Origin: Trichobilharzia szidati
Taxonomy: Eukaryota; Platyhelminthes; Trematoda; Strigeidida; Schistosomatidae
DNA: 64,000 nucleotides
Direction: 5' to 3'
Assembly (NCBI GenBank): GCA_944472155.2
Contig: OX235279.1
Coordinates: 114,444,110 to 114,508,109 of the forward strand
Part shown: positions 11,881 to 24,631 of the stretch, in pieces
Numbering within the stretch: the first letter of the stretch is position 1
Layout: each line of letters begins with the position of its first letter
Position numbers and translations under genes: made by a program
The notes under the pieces: generated by a model
Seen by the model: only the letters and a program-made list of their open reading frames with translations
What the model was told of the DNA's origin: nothing
The model's database searches: none

Positions 11881-12278
11881 AAGCAAACTAAGGGATGAAA
11901 TGTCACACGAAAGCAACCAATCACGTTCAAGGTTACTAGAATAGATGACTAATAAACTCATAGAGAATTCTAAAAGCTCACTTCACATCGAAGTATGCGC
12001 TGAAGATGTTGCTCAGTAAAGCAATGAAAGCTTCGCAACCAAACCAGCCAGCTCAGAGAACTCAACCACACCAAAATAAGTGAAAAAGACTCAAACCACA
12101 CATGTCCCATACTTTTCAGGTTTGACATCTGTATAATAGCCGAACAATTTAGGAAATCAGGGGATATTTTGGCCTCCACTACAAAATCCAAAAATGTTAA
12201 AATAGTCTCGGATAAAGCCCCAACCAACGACAAGTAGCTAAAAACACCTTAGATACGAACACGATTATACCACAAATC
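11881..12278. other. palindrome spacer, non-repeated part
   Basis: Sequence between the left arm and the LINE start. No gene recognised; it could be the 5' UTR of the LINE in the right arm. The short antisense open frames here are not supported. Confidence 0.35.
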
Positions 12279-15200
12279 ATGAAGAACGTCAGTGCCGGAG
12301 TATCGAAGGACACTGAAGCACAAAGTGACACTCGCATTGTTCTAGGTGAACAAACGACAATTAAAAGTGAAGTGAAACCCAAAAGAAGCAGTAACACTGG
12401 AAGGGGTCTCGAAGTTCATGAGAGCACTCCTAGGAAATCTACCGACCCCACACATGAAGTAGACATGGATGCTTCCGCTACAGATAACCTGCAAATATCG
12501 GCAGATCACACTGTACCCAGGGCCAAACAAGATAGTCTCACTGTAAAAGCCGGAAAGAGGTCCCCAAAAACAAAGGTCTCTCTACAGGCGTCCACATACC
12601 TCCCCTGTGACAAGCAGCACATAAGCCTAAAAATGAACTATGCATGCATTGCGGCAGGCCCATAGAGGAGACGGAAAACGTGAGTGGAAGTGCTCTTCGT
12701 CGAACTAAGAGTAGTAGACAAACTATGGACGACAGACTACACGAGGTGAAAACTAACAGCAAAAATAGCTTCATCCACACAAAATCACACGCCAGCAGAC
12801 ACGCAAGGAGTGCCGAGCTGATTAAACAACAGAGTGAGACACACGACTTCCGTAATAGCCTAGGTTGTAATATGCCTATAGGCACATATAACCTGGTAAC
12901 GAGACCCATAATAAATAATGAAAACACATGGGCTACTAGACGAGACACCACTAGGTACCATATGAACGGAAATGCATACTCGAACCCTCGTAGTAGTTAC
13001 GTAAAGCCCCATCGGCATAATGGGTATAGATCGAATCACGGTCCTTCTATGTACATGCACAAAATGAGTCCACAAATGTACAACTGCGAAAGTCTTAGCA
13101 CGCACTACCCTCAAAACAACCTAACAACAGGTTACTTCGGCCCTGTACATTACAACCAGAACAATGAAACAGACTATCTGATGACGAGAAATGATTCCAG
13201 ATGCTTGATCGCTCCTTAACAAAATAACTTCTCTTCGCAGCTGGGTATACATGGAACGGCCAACACCGATCATGGTGACTGAAACCTGGCCAGCTAATGA
13301 TATACCCGGCACAAATCTGGTAGTTGATAACTGTGACATCCACAGAAATGATACAGTGGTGGGTGTCTAATATATGCTTCTAAATCCACTGACTCCAGTA
13401 CTTTTACAAACCCAACCATCGACAAACTCCCAGAATCTAAGTGGATAAGCATCCACACGAATAAAAATGAAATTCTAGTGGGATGTACCTACGCTGGAAT
13501 TCGACTAAAAACTAGTTTGTGGCGATTTCAACCCCCCTGGAGTGAACTAGGATACCTACACTGGACCTAGAATCCATGATGAGCTCCTAGGAGCTATAAA
13601 TGTAGGAGGATGGAAGCAGTGCGTACGCCTCCTAACACGACATAACAATATTCTCGACTTAGTCCTCTACCACAGAATAGAGCCGATCTCGATAGAGGTG
13701 GGGTATAAACTCGACAACAGTGATCAAAACTTACTGTGCTGCACTCTACCTCTTCAACTAACAACTAGGCACACACCTGAAATTTCCTCGGTTCACTATC
13801 AATATAGAGACTATAGAAATGCCGACTGGGAATTCCTACCAACGCTCTTGAGAAGCTCTGACTGGGGTGAATACTTTGCAAATGATAACTTAGAAGCAAC
13901 GCTTAATACCTTCTACAAGACAGTCAGTTCGGTAAGGGACACAATCACACCCCTAAAATCTGCCTTAAAGACACCAACTCTATTCATAAACCACAAAACG
14001 CGGTTAAAACTAATGAATCTGAAGAGAGAATTTCGTGTATCTAAAGAATTTAGTGCATTCCATTAGATACATGAAACATTTGAAAATCTTGAGGAGAGAC
14101 ATAAAATGAAGGCTCAACTCGAGGAAAATGAAGCCCTAGGGGGCTCCTCTAAAACTCAGGAACTCCGCAAGATCTTGCAAAAACGACTAAAAAAAGGTAA
14201 AGACAGTAATGTCGGCCCCTTGGAGCATGAAGGTATAACTTATGATGATCCCCAGACTATCAGTGAATTGCTTAGCTAGTGGTTCTCCAATGACACCGAA
14301 GCGCATCCGTCCCCAATTCTCGACATAACCTGCAAAAATAGCTACAAGTTAGGCGACATTAACCTTAATATACAAAAAATAGCCTCAGTGGTAAAGCAAT
14401 TAAAAGCTAACTGTAGATGTGAAATAAATGATATACCATCTGTCATATACAAAATCGGTGGCACGGATATGACAGTACTATTGCTCAGAATATTCGTCCT
14501 CTCACTAGTGACTGGGACCTACCCTGAAACTTGGAAAAACACGTATATATTACCTAAGCACAAAGCAGGGGCCAAAACTAGTGCATGTAATTATAGGCCT
14601 ATCAATATAACACCTGTCATATCACGGATCATGGAGAAAGTAATCAAAGACCAAATATCAGACAACTTTCTAAAACACAAACTCATCAACCAGTCACAAT
14701 ACGGATTCCTCAAGAGCAGATCATGCGTCACTTGCCATATAGACTTTTCCAACGAAGTCGCCTATCTAAGAGGTAGGAGAGAACTAGTAATTGTCCTCTA
14801 TTTCAATATAAGGAATGCCTTTGACAGAGTCCCACCTAGTCTGTTAGTCAGCAGGCTATGCTCACTAGGGATACGCAACCCCTTCCACAACTGGATAAAA
14901 TCATTTCTCAGTGACAGATATCAGACAACAAAAATTGGCTCGATGACCTCCAGACCTAGGCCGATTAGCAGTGGTGTCATCCAGAAAAGTGTATTGGGCC
15001 CCCTTCTTTTCATTATGTACATAAACAGTATATGTGAGTGCTTTAGTATAACCAAACCAATACTGTATGCAGATGACTTAAAGATGACATATACCTGCAC
15101 AAATACAGATATTGGTACAACTGTGAACTCCATGCATGAAGAACTAACAGAAATGGATATATGGCGTGACACCTGGAGACTTGAGTTTAATGTCGAAGAG

Positions 15201-15938
15201 TGTGGCTGGCTCTGCTTGGGCTGTTCCAACGTAGAACGCGACCTAGCAATTCAGGGGCACAAAATTCCCAGACTCAAATCTGTACTAGATCTGGGACTGA
15301 AATACTCACACAATCTATCATTTTCTGAGAATATCTCGAAACAAGTATCGAAATCACGCAGGCTTATTGGTTTCCTACTCAGGAACTTCTACAGAAATGA
15401 ATCCAGAATACTGCTGTACAAGGTTGATGTGCGCCCACTCCTAGATTACTGCTCACTCATATTTGGTAGTATACGCATAGAAGACAAACTGAAAGTAGAA
15501 GGAGTACATAGGTACTTCACGTTAAAATTACTCGGCACCGAAAACGGCATGAACTACTCCACTAGATGTGAAGTACTAGGACTAGAAACATTATGGTTAA
15601 GACGACTGTGACTAAATCTGGTACACTTCTACAAGATTCTTAACCAAATGTTGTATATCCCTACTTATTGTACTCAGTTTTCAGAAGACACTGGATATAA
15701 CCTTAGACTCACTAAAGGTTCGGTGGCTATAGAACAATGTAAAACAGTCACCAGGCAAAAGCTTTTCATGATTAGGTATGCCCAAAAATGGAACAAACTA
15801 CCTGAGGAAATGCGACTAGCAAGCTCACTGGCCTCCTTCGAAAAGGCGCTTAATGACACACTACGTGAGTTTGCAAGCGATACCAGTGCTAATTCCCATG
15901 TAAGAGCTTCAGAAATTATAGGCCCATTTAATGTATGA
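12279..15938 (+). pseudogene. CR1-like LINE, right palindrome copy (longest 5' end)
   Basis: The most complete copy at the 5' end. ORF1 starts at ATG 12279, is rich in Lys, Ser and Thr, and after a frameshift near 12640 continues to 13219 with a short CMHC motif and an Asn/His/Tyr-rich tail. A degraded endonuclease region follows (13223-14063; VTETWP near 13278, DNSDQN near 13715). RT occupies 14103-15938. Lesions: TAG at 14064-14066, private Gln-to-TAG at 14277-14279, motif A Asn for Asp, and TGA at 15609-15611. It retains 22 bases near the YADD box (about 15021-15042) that the left arm lost. The ORF1 frame passes through the inner palindrome boundary at 12666, so this arm is the undisturbed side there. 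Confidence 0.85.
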
Positions 15939-16691
15939 ACTAAGAGAATACACCTGTTGTTTCTTTTACCTTTATCTACAATTTCAGACAAAAAAGCAGT
16001 AATCACGACAAAAACACTCATACAAATAAGAGTCGATCGAATTATGTCTACCTGATACAAAGGCTGTACCATAACCAACATACGAATCAAATATGAGAAA
16101 ACAAGGTCGAAATTTACCACAACTTCACATGGAAAGATATAATTTACTTGGACATCATTTATAATCCACCAACCGGTCTCCTTTCCAAAAAGAATGCGGC
16201 GATATTTTATCCACAGTGGTGAGGAAATACATAAATACACAGTTCCCGTTGTATATCCTCAGTGGAGGTAGCAGCCAACAACGTAATGCATTTAAAGCAC
16301 ATGCATACTTCCCATCATCATGGCGACACTGCGGAATATGTCAAAATCGTAGAGTAATCAAACCCAACACGCGATATAATTAACTAAATCCGAAAGGCAA
16401 ACAAGTTGTAGTGCATGTTTGAATATTCATCCATTTGTCGATCATGATGACAAATTCAAATCAATACCTATACAGCGCCAATAAACCTGGATATCTGTGA
16501 AGTAACGAAAATATGCTGACAGCTGCATTTTAGATCCCACTGACTCATTCGATGGTAAAATTCTGCTCCTGCATGCCTCTTTCAACATTTTTGTAAGGAT
16601 TGGTTCGCAGTTACTCTGGTTCCAGATCGAAAAGAATCAAAAATTCACTGGTTGCTGAATCATTGTTACACCGTTGCATATTTAACCGGAT
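15939..16691 (+). other. 3' UTR of the right-arm CR1-like LINE
   Basis: Follows the LINE stop codon. Related sequence follows the LINE at 56570-58486 (for example the block ACCACAACTTCACATGGA) and is present with the LINE remnant at 60248-63477. The related region runs to about 16691, where the 60.2 kb copy stops matching. No convincing poly(A) signal or microsatellite tail was identified. Confidence 0.5.
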
Positions 16692-19170
16692 ACTAAATAA
16701 TCTTATTTCCAATTTATCACATTGAATTTTAAAATGTCTGCAGGTGCAAATAGAATTCATGAACTGAGCATCCGTGAAGTATGGAAGTGTGCCATTGAGG
16801 CATGTAGACGAAAGGCTGGTGAAATGCAATACTTAACACAGACGCAGATAATTTTAAGCAACACTCTAAGTGGATTTTCTTAAAACCAGTGGTCTAACTT
16901 CTCTAGTATTAACTGGCGTCACATCGGTTGACACAATTAAAGGAATAGATTGAAAAGTGGTGTGTTCTGTGGCTGCGAACCGTAGTCGTCTAGTTTTGAA
17001 TTATTATCATGCGTCTAACCTTATAAAACTATGGAATCAGATTCTCCTTCCCGGTGCACTACGATATCTAGAAGTCAGGAGCACACTGTCTTCGATAGAC
17101 GTGGTTTTACTTTGCGACTGTAATTAGTGAGTCAGCTGGTATTGTGGTAGTAGTAGAAAAAACAACTCCAAATCTAAGCATTTTGTAGATATGAACATAT
17201 TTACTTACTTTGGCGACAATTTAATCTTTTTATCAAAAAACTCTTAGGGATGTCCACCTTTACTTAGTAATTCAAAACTAAAGGCAAACGCCAGGCTACT
17301 AAGTTATTCAAGAGACAGAATTATGAGCGAAATAGTACTTGGATACACTGATTCTAAGGTATTTGAATAGTATTAATAATAATAATCACTTAGCCTATCA
17401 ACGAGCCGTTTACTTTCAGTCTTAATTCAAAGACAACTTTAGCTACTCACTAAATTATCAGTTTCAGGACAATGCTCTACTCCTGTCTTCGAAATACTTT
17501 GCCTGATTGTGTTTTGCTTCAAAATATGTGTACACTAGTCAGTTGGTGTTGCTTATCCACGCATTCAGTCATACTGTCCGACCTTTGTTCCTATCAATCA
17601 AAACACCACTTAAACTATCAACAAGTTACTATTACTTCGAAATATACAACTTTAACTGTTCGGATGTACACACGGTGCTAATAACTTTGTCATTTACTTA
17701 ATGTTTCGACTTTCGAAGTATCAATTCTCCCTTACGTTAGCACCTGTTTCAATTCAAACGGATAGTTCTAACCTTTGACTACTGCACTAGTATGCTTCGT
17801 TATAAACCATCCTTCCAAAATATAGGTAATGATAATGATTACTGCTAAGAAATTTATCACGACGACAAGAATGTACTGCATATTAATGACAATATAAGTC
17901 AAAGGCGAACCTCTCTTCTAAATGCACTACTCAATGTAACACATGAAGCTAATCTCCCAAACTCTGTAGCTCACAACCTTCGATAAAGTTAATGTTCACT
18001 ATTAACAGGTAGAATATCCATTTTAGGAATAGGCAATACATTTATTAGTGATTTAACACAATAAAAAATCAACGATACTGGAAACCACTTTCCTCAGCAA
18101 CGAACCCCATGAGGTCACCGAAATTACTGAGCAGTTAGAGGAGGAGAAAACGGGTTCACAGGATGTACACATGAATATCACTATTAATATAGTCACTAAC
18201 GAGTTAACACGATGAGAACTACTAGATGTTTATATATATATATGTATATTACGTCGGTCAATAATTTTGACAGAAGTGGATATGGCAACCGTTTCTAAAC
18301 CATACGTCCACAGCTTTAAACATGTTGCACACTACGTCTGCATGATTCCAAGATAATTCTGCGAATTTTTGTCGTACAAGTGCACATAATGTAGCTCCAG
18401 GATAATAGCAAAATGTGGGAAGTTTATGAAAGCAAACACAATAATAGGACAAAATGAGGCACACCCCAAATGTCCTTACGTACCTGATCGCGACGACGTT
18501 TAAGTTATTCAAATACAGCACAGTACTAGAATGTGTTGTAGTGTGCATTCAACCCAGTTAAAATGTTTGTCACCAAACAGTGGATTCTGCAAGTGTTCCT
18601 CGAAGTTAATGCAATTTCCGCCCACATGTGAATACTAGTCTCTACTTGGATTGCATTTACTTTTAGCAATCAAAACACACCAAAGTGCAGAAGCACGAAT
18701 TCGATATCAACTGTATTCTTAGGTTCCCACGACAGAAATATGTGCTGCACAACAGCTGAACGGAAAATTTAAGACCAAGTACAGGTTGCCACAAAGCTGC
18801 AAAGGAATTTTCCAAGAACCAGTCAACGAAATGTACGCCAAGCTTACTGCGCATAACAAATACTCACTGCATGAACCACAGGTTTAAGTATCCTGCTGCA
18901 CAAACAATGCGTCCATATTTGGGAACAGTATCAAGCAAAAATTCGTATATAAATTCACCCAACAACAGCCAAATAAGCACAAAACCACGTCAACTGCATT
19001 AGCCTGGACAAGGCTGCACAAACACGCCTACTTGAAGGGACACAACCTGCTTCACATTGTCTACATTGGCACGGCTTAGTTAATTCGAGTTGCAATATCC
19101 AAAGTAGTTTCTACGAGTAAGTATGAAGCAATTTGATTTCTTTTCTTACTTCAAAACCAAGAGGCGAGCA
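16692..19170. other. unrecognised unit, right-arm copy
   Basis: Inverted copy of 5367-7849. It includes the MULE-like fragment at 16766-16844 (+). No other gene recognised. Confidence 0.4.
16766..16844 (+). pseudogene. MULE-like transposase fragment, right-arm copy
   Basis: Reads HELSIREVWKCAIEACRRKA on the plus strand and matches the MULE gene box at 2980-3045. It is the inverted copy of 7697-7775. Confidence 0.55.
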
Positions 19171-19236
19171 CAAAGGAATTAAATTGCTTCATGCTATCTC
19201 GTTAAAATGATATTTGAGCCAAGTTAAACTTTAAGC

Positions 19237-19562
19237 ACCATTAACTACCAATGGAGTGCGACCGCACCAATAACCTGGAAACGCTCACTGAACAAGTTAG
19301 TGAAACCTGGCAAATAATGTTTTCATCATCAGTAAAATATGCTTATCGAAGCGTTATCCTATTAAATGAGATATCTGGCAAGTTTCAGCTTAGGTTTGGG
19401 AAAGACTAAGTTACGCTTTAAGCCATGGACAAGTTAGGGTTAGGTTAACCTAATAAAGGCGACATTAGGGTTGGTTAGAGTTAGATTGCAGTTAGTTTAG
19501 GGATATTTTCTCTTTAGGGTTAGGTTCAGAGAAGATCAGAGTTATTTTAAGGGTCAGAAGAC
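19237..19562. repeat. degenerate telomere-like block, right arm
   Basis: Inverted copy of 4975-5300; on this strand it reads as TTAGGG-like units (for example GTTAGGGTTAGGTT near 19433). Confidence 0.5.
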
Positions 19563-19635
19563 CTAAATAATTACATGCATAGGGTGTGGTTAAATTGCTG
19601 TGTTGATATAAGAATAGTACTTGTACACTGCTGTA

Positions 19636-19798
19636 GAGTGTAATTCCATTGTGGGTAAAATTTATTTTGATAAAGTCTCACAGTGTTATACAGCAATATT
19701 TACTGATGACGTTTCGAGCACAATTTATTGCTCAGGAAACATTACTGTGTTAAACTATGAGACTTTATCAAAATAAATTTTACCCACAATGGAATTAT
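19636..19798. repeat. MITE-like hairpin repeat, right-arm copy
   Basis: Inverted copy of 4739-4901 with the same two arms of about 45 bases. Confidence 0.6.
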
Positions 19799-21215
19799 AC
19801 TGTGTTGATACTGCAACCTAAAACTGACAGCTATTTTTATCACATGTAAGAGCAAGATATCCTCTGTAACACTTTTCTACTGGTTTTATGCATTATTTCA
19901 TAAATATATGTATTCCATACACAAAAATGCCCCCTTCACGTGATTGGTGCTTTCGAGGTCATTCGCTGATCGGTAGTTAGTTGTGCTTAAAGTTTAACTT
20001 TGCCTAATTATTCGTTGTTTCACGTACTTTTATGCTTGTATTCCTAATTAAAGTCGATGGAATGAAGCGTTTCCAGCATAAACAGCAAATGCTGGTGTCC
20101 TTATCCGGCCGTAATTTACGGCCAGTTTACAAATAGTTGAACTACATACTTTTTCGTTCAGAAAATGTTGAATTACTTGAAGGCACACATTATAACGACT
20201 TTCAGTGAATTGTTTTGCAGTTTAAAGGATTACACATGGACATGATGAGCTAGTGGGCTAGTTCGTTTTGTTGATTATTCTCACTTACTTTGTTGTGTAC
20301 TTTTGCTGATGGTGTCAAAGCTCCTCCACATGTATTTCTTTAAGGGAAATCTACAGAAATACTTGGGAATTATATGCGCATAGTATTTACTTATTTTATG
20401 GCATAGACGTGATGTTTACAAGGCAGATGCAATATCCCTTTTGTCTGCTTGAAGCATGTTGACTGACGTAATTATATACAATTTAACTCATTATTTCGTA
20501 ATTTTTAACACTGTTAAGTAGTTAAATATTGCATTTACAGTGGTAACATCTTTAGAATTCTTATGTTCATTTTCAGATAATATCTACTTTCGGGAATTTC
20601 ACGGAGTTGGGTGCTAAAGGAAGAGATTTCCGCATTGTCATTGATTTTGTATTAGATATTTATTCATTAATAAATCTATTCCTCGTTATTCGTTTGTATA
20701 ATCTTTTTGATAAGACTGAATTCTAGCCGTTGCGTAAGTTGTGAGGTACGGGATATATGTTGCGATCTTAGAAATTCTAAGTAAAATTAGATATTCCGAA
20801 AGGCTCATTGATAAAAAGACTATGTCGTACACGGTAATGAAGTTAGAATCAACAAGAAATAAGAGTTGTCATAGGAAAATTTATTTAAAGTTGTCTTCAA
20901 AAATATGTACATATATCAGTCCGAGCATGACGATGTAGATGCCTGATCATCCTCCTGTGCACCGGCTTCATGTAGATAATAGTACATGTGAAGAAACGCA
21001 CTCCTACATATCATCGGACGCGTCTGTTGAAGGTTTTTGACTTGATATATTATTCCTTGTATGAGCATCTGCATGCCCAAGTCCTCCGATGGTGTCGGCT
21101 GTGATTGGATGACAGTGTGGTTGTAGTCTCATAACCACCTAGTACTATGCCTAAATAAATCTTTTACAAATTTACTTGAAGACTACATGAACTTACCCAG
21201 ACTGGTATATATATG
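19799..21215. other. non-coding interval in right palindrome arm
   Basis: Inverted copy of the interval at 3346-4737. No gene recognised. It contains the 22-base segment (20988-21009) that is absent from the left arm. Confidence 0.35.
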
Positions 21216-22717
21216 TCATTTAGTATGAACTGGATGACGGCATGGCAATAGCATATTGCTGTTTTGAAAACATGGGCAGCTGCAGTCATGTTTGTCCACA
21301 ACGGAGTTTCCATCACCTTCGAATACCACAAATGTTTCTGTGCAACCCGTAACTTTCATTTCAGGAAGCCTCTTGATGCTTTTGTAAAGTGAATAGGCGG
21401 CACAGTTTGTTAGATGCCTCAGAATGTTGGAAATACCTTCGTCCACCTAAAAAGATTTTAGACTACAACTATAGGACTTACGTCAAACTTAATGAAGTAA
21501 TGCAGATTGCGATTCCTTTCACCAGCCTTTCTTCTCGATGATTCAATAGAACACTTCCAAATCTCACGAATGCTCAGTTCCAAGGGGAAGCACTTGCTCA
21601 GATGTGTCTTCGGGTGCTTATGGCAGCACTCGACTCTGTTATTGGTTTTGTTACCAAGAGTGACAACCTCTCTCATATAACAGGCTGCCCACATATTACG
21701 GCAACTCCATAAGTTGTTACTTATGTACGACATAGCTGTAGGATACTGCAACCTCATTAACATTATCAAGTTGCTTAACCTAATAAAGTGTTAACACAAT
21801 AACATTATTACCTGTCGTAATTGGTAATGCACACCATCTTTTTAAATATCCTTTTACATTGAGGATCACGGAACTTAAGGACGTTAGGTTGTTAGTAACG
21901 TCGCTTACTTTGTTATTAAAGGCTCGGATGACATGAAATGCACATAATACAATAGAGCAGGCACGTTGCTCCACAGCACTTTTGTCAGTCACAAACGTGA
22001 CCGTCTGTGATGTACCACCTATGATATTCTTGAAGGACTGTAATACTGCCTCAAAGTCAACAAGTCTTTCACGAAGAGTTATACTGTACATGATTGGACA
22101 ACTTCTGTTGAGACCATCTGTAACGACCAGTTGATATAGAGGATGACTGCAAGTGATTGGCTTTACACTTAAATCTTACTCTTCCTTATTCGTATTGTAT
22201 GTTGAATCCATGCCGACAACCTCTGGAAATTTCTTATACAAACATATCATTTCCCTGGTTGCGAAACTAAACATCGCCACACGTCATCGACTGTCCATCA
22301 CACCATACCGAACCTGTTTCACGGATTAGTGTGTCAATATCTGTCATTCTGTTAACGCAATGTGATAACTCACTAGGGCAGACTAGCTCTCGGAAATTCC
22401 GATAGTCATCGTAAATCATCAGCTTTCCAAACTCAACATCAACCATATTTATAACTTGTGTAGGGGGGGGGAGGGGCGTTTCTTTCCACAAGAGGTAATA
22501 ATTTTGATTTCTCTTCAGCACTCTGTCTCCGAACTTCCGGCTCAACAGACATCAGCAGTTCTCTTGTCAATGCATGGTTGTGTCTGGTATTGATAGGTTC
22601 GATCACTTTATAATGTCCTAATTCCAGCTTAAATCTGAAAGTGGATGGACACCGTACGTACTAAACTCTTAAATATGAAGCTTATATGCTTCACACTACT
22701 CACTGTGCTATTCTTAG
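21216..22717 (-). pseudogene. MULE transposase with SWIM finger, right copy, 5'-truncated
   Basis: Minus-strand copy of the MULE gene: SWIM finger 21216-21446, LGNKTNNRVE region 21458-21769, second acidic motif region 21780-22091, and the FAR1-like remainder to 22717. The N-terminal FAR1 part seen at 1640-1841 is missing because the palindrome ends here and Dicer-derived DNA begins. Otherwise near-identical to the left copy, with one amino-acid change near the second motif (GGTSQ here, GGTLQ at left). Confidence 0.6.
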
Positions 22718-22748
22718 TCGTACTAGTTTTCTCTCCTGTTTATTGTAG

Positions 22749-22825
22749 TTTTATAAGCTATTCAGTCAGATCTGCCAATAAACACCTAATAGTGTATGTT
22801 GAAAATAGATTTAACAATATGCAAG
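22749..22825 (+). CDS. Dicer: Dicer short exon, inverted copy
   Basis: Probable 77-base internal exon. A pyrimidine-rich acceptor (CTCTCCTGTTTATTGTAG) precedes 22749 and a donor (CAAG|GTGAAT) follows 22825. It has one open frame without a stop, ending in NRFNNMQ. Its last codon is split after one base, which matches the phase of the large exon at 23411 exactly, so the two join in frame. By position it would encode sequence just before the PAZ region. Short and without a motif of its own, so the evidence is splice sites plus phase. It is an inverted duplicate of 26377-26453. Confidence 0.5.
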
Positions 22826-23410
22826 GTGAATGTTTCTGATGATCGTTTATGTTGGTGGACGCTTTTCCACTGGTTTTTATGTTCATCAATTGATGTGTGG
22901 AGAGTAACCACTGATAGAACTTGTGATACCCTAATGATCAATCGATAGGTCCATTATGGCCAACTATACAGTGAATCATCGAGCGGATTGACTCAGTGGC
23001 GTCATCTCTGTGACTGCAGTAGTGTGATGCGACTTGGAGTCATCTGTGAAGAGAATCAGTGCCTAGGTGAAGACACTTTGGTAACGAGTGCCAATAAGAA
23101 CAGAAGCTAGATCAACAGTTTTATGTCGATTACCTCCAACGAGCTTTGAGATGACTGTGTATATGTATACATGTCAGGTGTCCTTTGCAATGGAAGTTAG
23201 TTACTTGTACAAGGTGTTTTTATGTAGATTAGACTATAATTCGTAGATGCTACGTGAAGTGGCGGGTTTGTGGTATTAGTAGAGAGACATGAGTTACATC
23301 TAGATCATTTCTAATATGAATTTTCAATAATGATTGTAGAAGTAATTCCAGGGTGTCTGTCCTATTATGCTGGTGCTTGATTTTTGTCTTTTACATTTTC
23401 ATTCTTTTAG

Positions 23411-24570
23411 AATGTACTATAGATTATGAAGCTATTGAGAGTCTTGTGAATTGGTCACTTTGTCGTACGAATTCATTGTCTTCGGACATTAAAAACAACA
23501 CTAGTGGATCAGTAAAGATCAGACCTGTCCGTGGTATTTTGCCTAGTTGGCATGTTACGCTGAGTCAAATACCTCCAGAAGATTGGGTTGGTTTAGTAGT
23601 CAGACCTATTCACCTTCCAGATAACGATCCTGGTATGTTTTCGATTTCAGAAGTGTGTTCGGAAACTCCTGTAAGTTGTGTGCCGCGGTGTTTAGCTTCG
23701 AAACTTCGTAACACGAAAAATGAAGAAGTATCAGCAGTGACCTATTTAGATTTCTACAGAACGAAGTGTCCCCTGATGAGAGATCTACCCATTGATATTT
23801 CAATGCCACTGTGCAAGACGTCACGACTGACGCGTCATCAAAATTGCACCCAAGTTACTGTGGGTCTACGAAGAGGTAAATCAATTCCCAGACAGTCAAC
23901 TTTCGTATGTGAAGGGTGTTTATTACATCCATTATCTTCATGGCTTTGGTTTCTGGTGTCTACGATACCTGCAGTTCTTTATCAGATGTCGAGGGCATTG
24001 TTGGCATCACAATTGTCCACAGAATTGGCCGCTGAGTTAAAGAATCCCCATCCATTCTGTCACAAGACGAATCCATCCAATATGACGGATGATTCTCTTT
24101 CTCCTGTAACCATTTTCGTGCCTGACCGTCTACGTGATGCTAACTTCTCAAACGGTGAACTGATTAACGCAACTATGTTTGATTTTAAAGTTGATGAACT
24201 AACTTCAAAAGAAGATCAGGAGATGGATGATATGGCTGCAAGGGAATTCAAAGGCGCTCCGACAGTTTGTCCTCAACCCAGTGACCTGATCGAGCCAACT
24301 ACTTTGTTAGGTGCTCGTGATGCAGTGAATCTTGAGCGTCTAGAATTTTATGGCGATTCGTTTCTGCATTTGATATCTACACTGAGTGTTTACGGCGCCA
24401 GTCCACAGGATGCGGATGAAGGACACTTAAGCTGGAAAAGAACTTCACTTGTATCAAATGCTCACTTGTGTGATATCGCTCGAGATTTGGCATGGTATGA
24501 ATATTGTACTGGTCGAACATTCTTTCCATCAGAACATTTTGTACCTCCGTGCTACACTGTTTCGTCTGAG
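23411..24570 (+). CDS. Dicer: Dicer PAZ-RNase IIIa exon, inverted copy
   Basis: A 1160-base internal exon of Dicer, the RNase III enzyme that cuts long double-stranded RNA and microRNA precursors. The acceptor is CATTTTCATTCTTTTAG before 23411 and the donor GAG|GTTAGT after 24570. It encodes a PAZ-like region (TYLDFYRTKC followed by LPIDI), the Dicer connector (LLHPLSSWLW, then LPAVLY-type sequence), and the start of RNase IIIa with the signature NLERLEFYGDSFL near 24325-24365 and the later VSNAHLCDIA box. The acidic residues of the first RNase III signature are present; the rest of RNase IIIa, RNase IIIb and the dsRNA-binding domain are not. The palindrome axis lies 31 bases into the next intron. 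Without upstream or downstream exons on this strand it cannot make a working enzyme. Confidence 0.8.
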
Positions 24571-24631
24571 GTTAGTGGCTGTGATGGTAATCTTTGTAAT
24601 GCAAACAAAGATTACCATCACAGCCACTAAC

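Larger units (their letters stand above)
12666..22717 (-). repeat. right arm of 10-kb inverted repeat (palindrome 1)
   Basis: Reverse complement of 1842-11853; 10,052 bases. It starts at AGGAGACGG inside the LINE ORF1 region and ends at CTATTCTTAG inside the MULE gene, where it meets the Dicer-derived palindrome. It carries 22 bases (20988-21009) between TACAT direct repeats that the left arm lacks. Confidence 0.95.
22715..24597 (+). repeat. left arm of Dicer inverted repeat (palindrome 2)
   Basis: Reverse complement of 24605-26487; paired coordinates sum to 49202 throughout, so no indels. It starts with TAGTCGTAC, sharing three bases (TAG, 22715-22717) with the end of palindrome 1. The predicted proteins of the two arms are identical up to the axis. 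Confidence 0.95.

Noticed and set aside
11176..11891. Several overlapping plus-strand open frames, repeated inverted at 12538-13343
   Set aside because: They are antisense shadows of the LINE ORF1 and endonuclease region.
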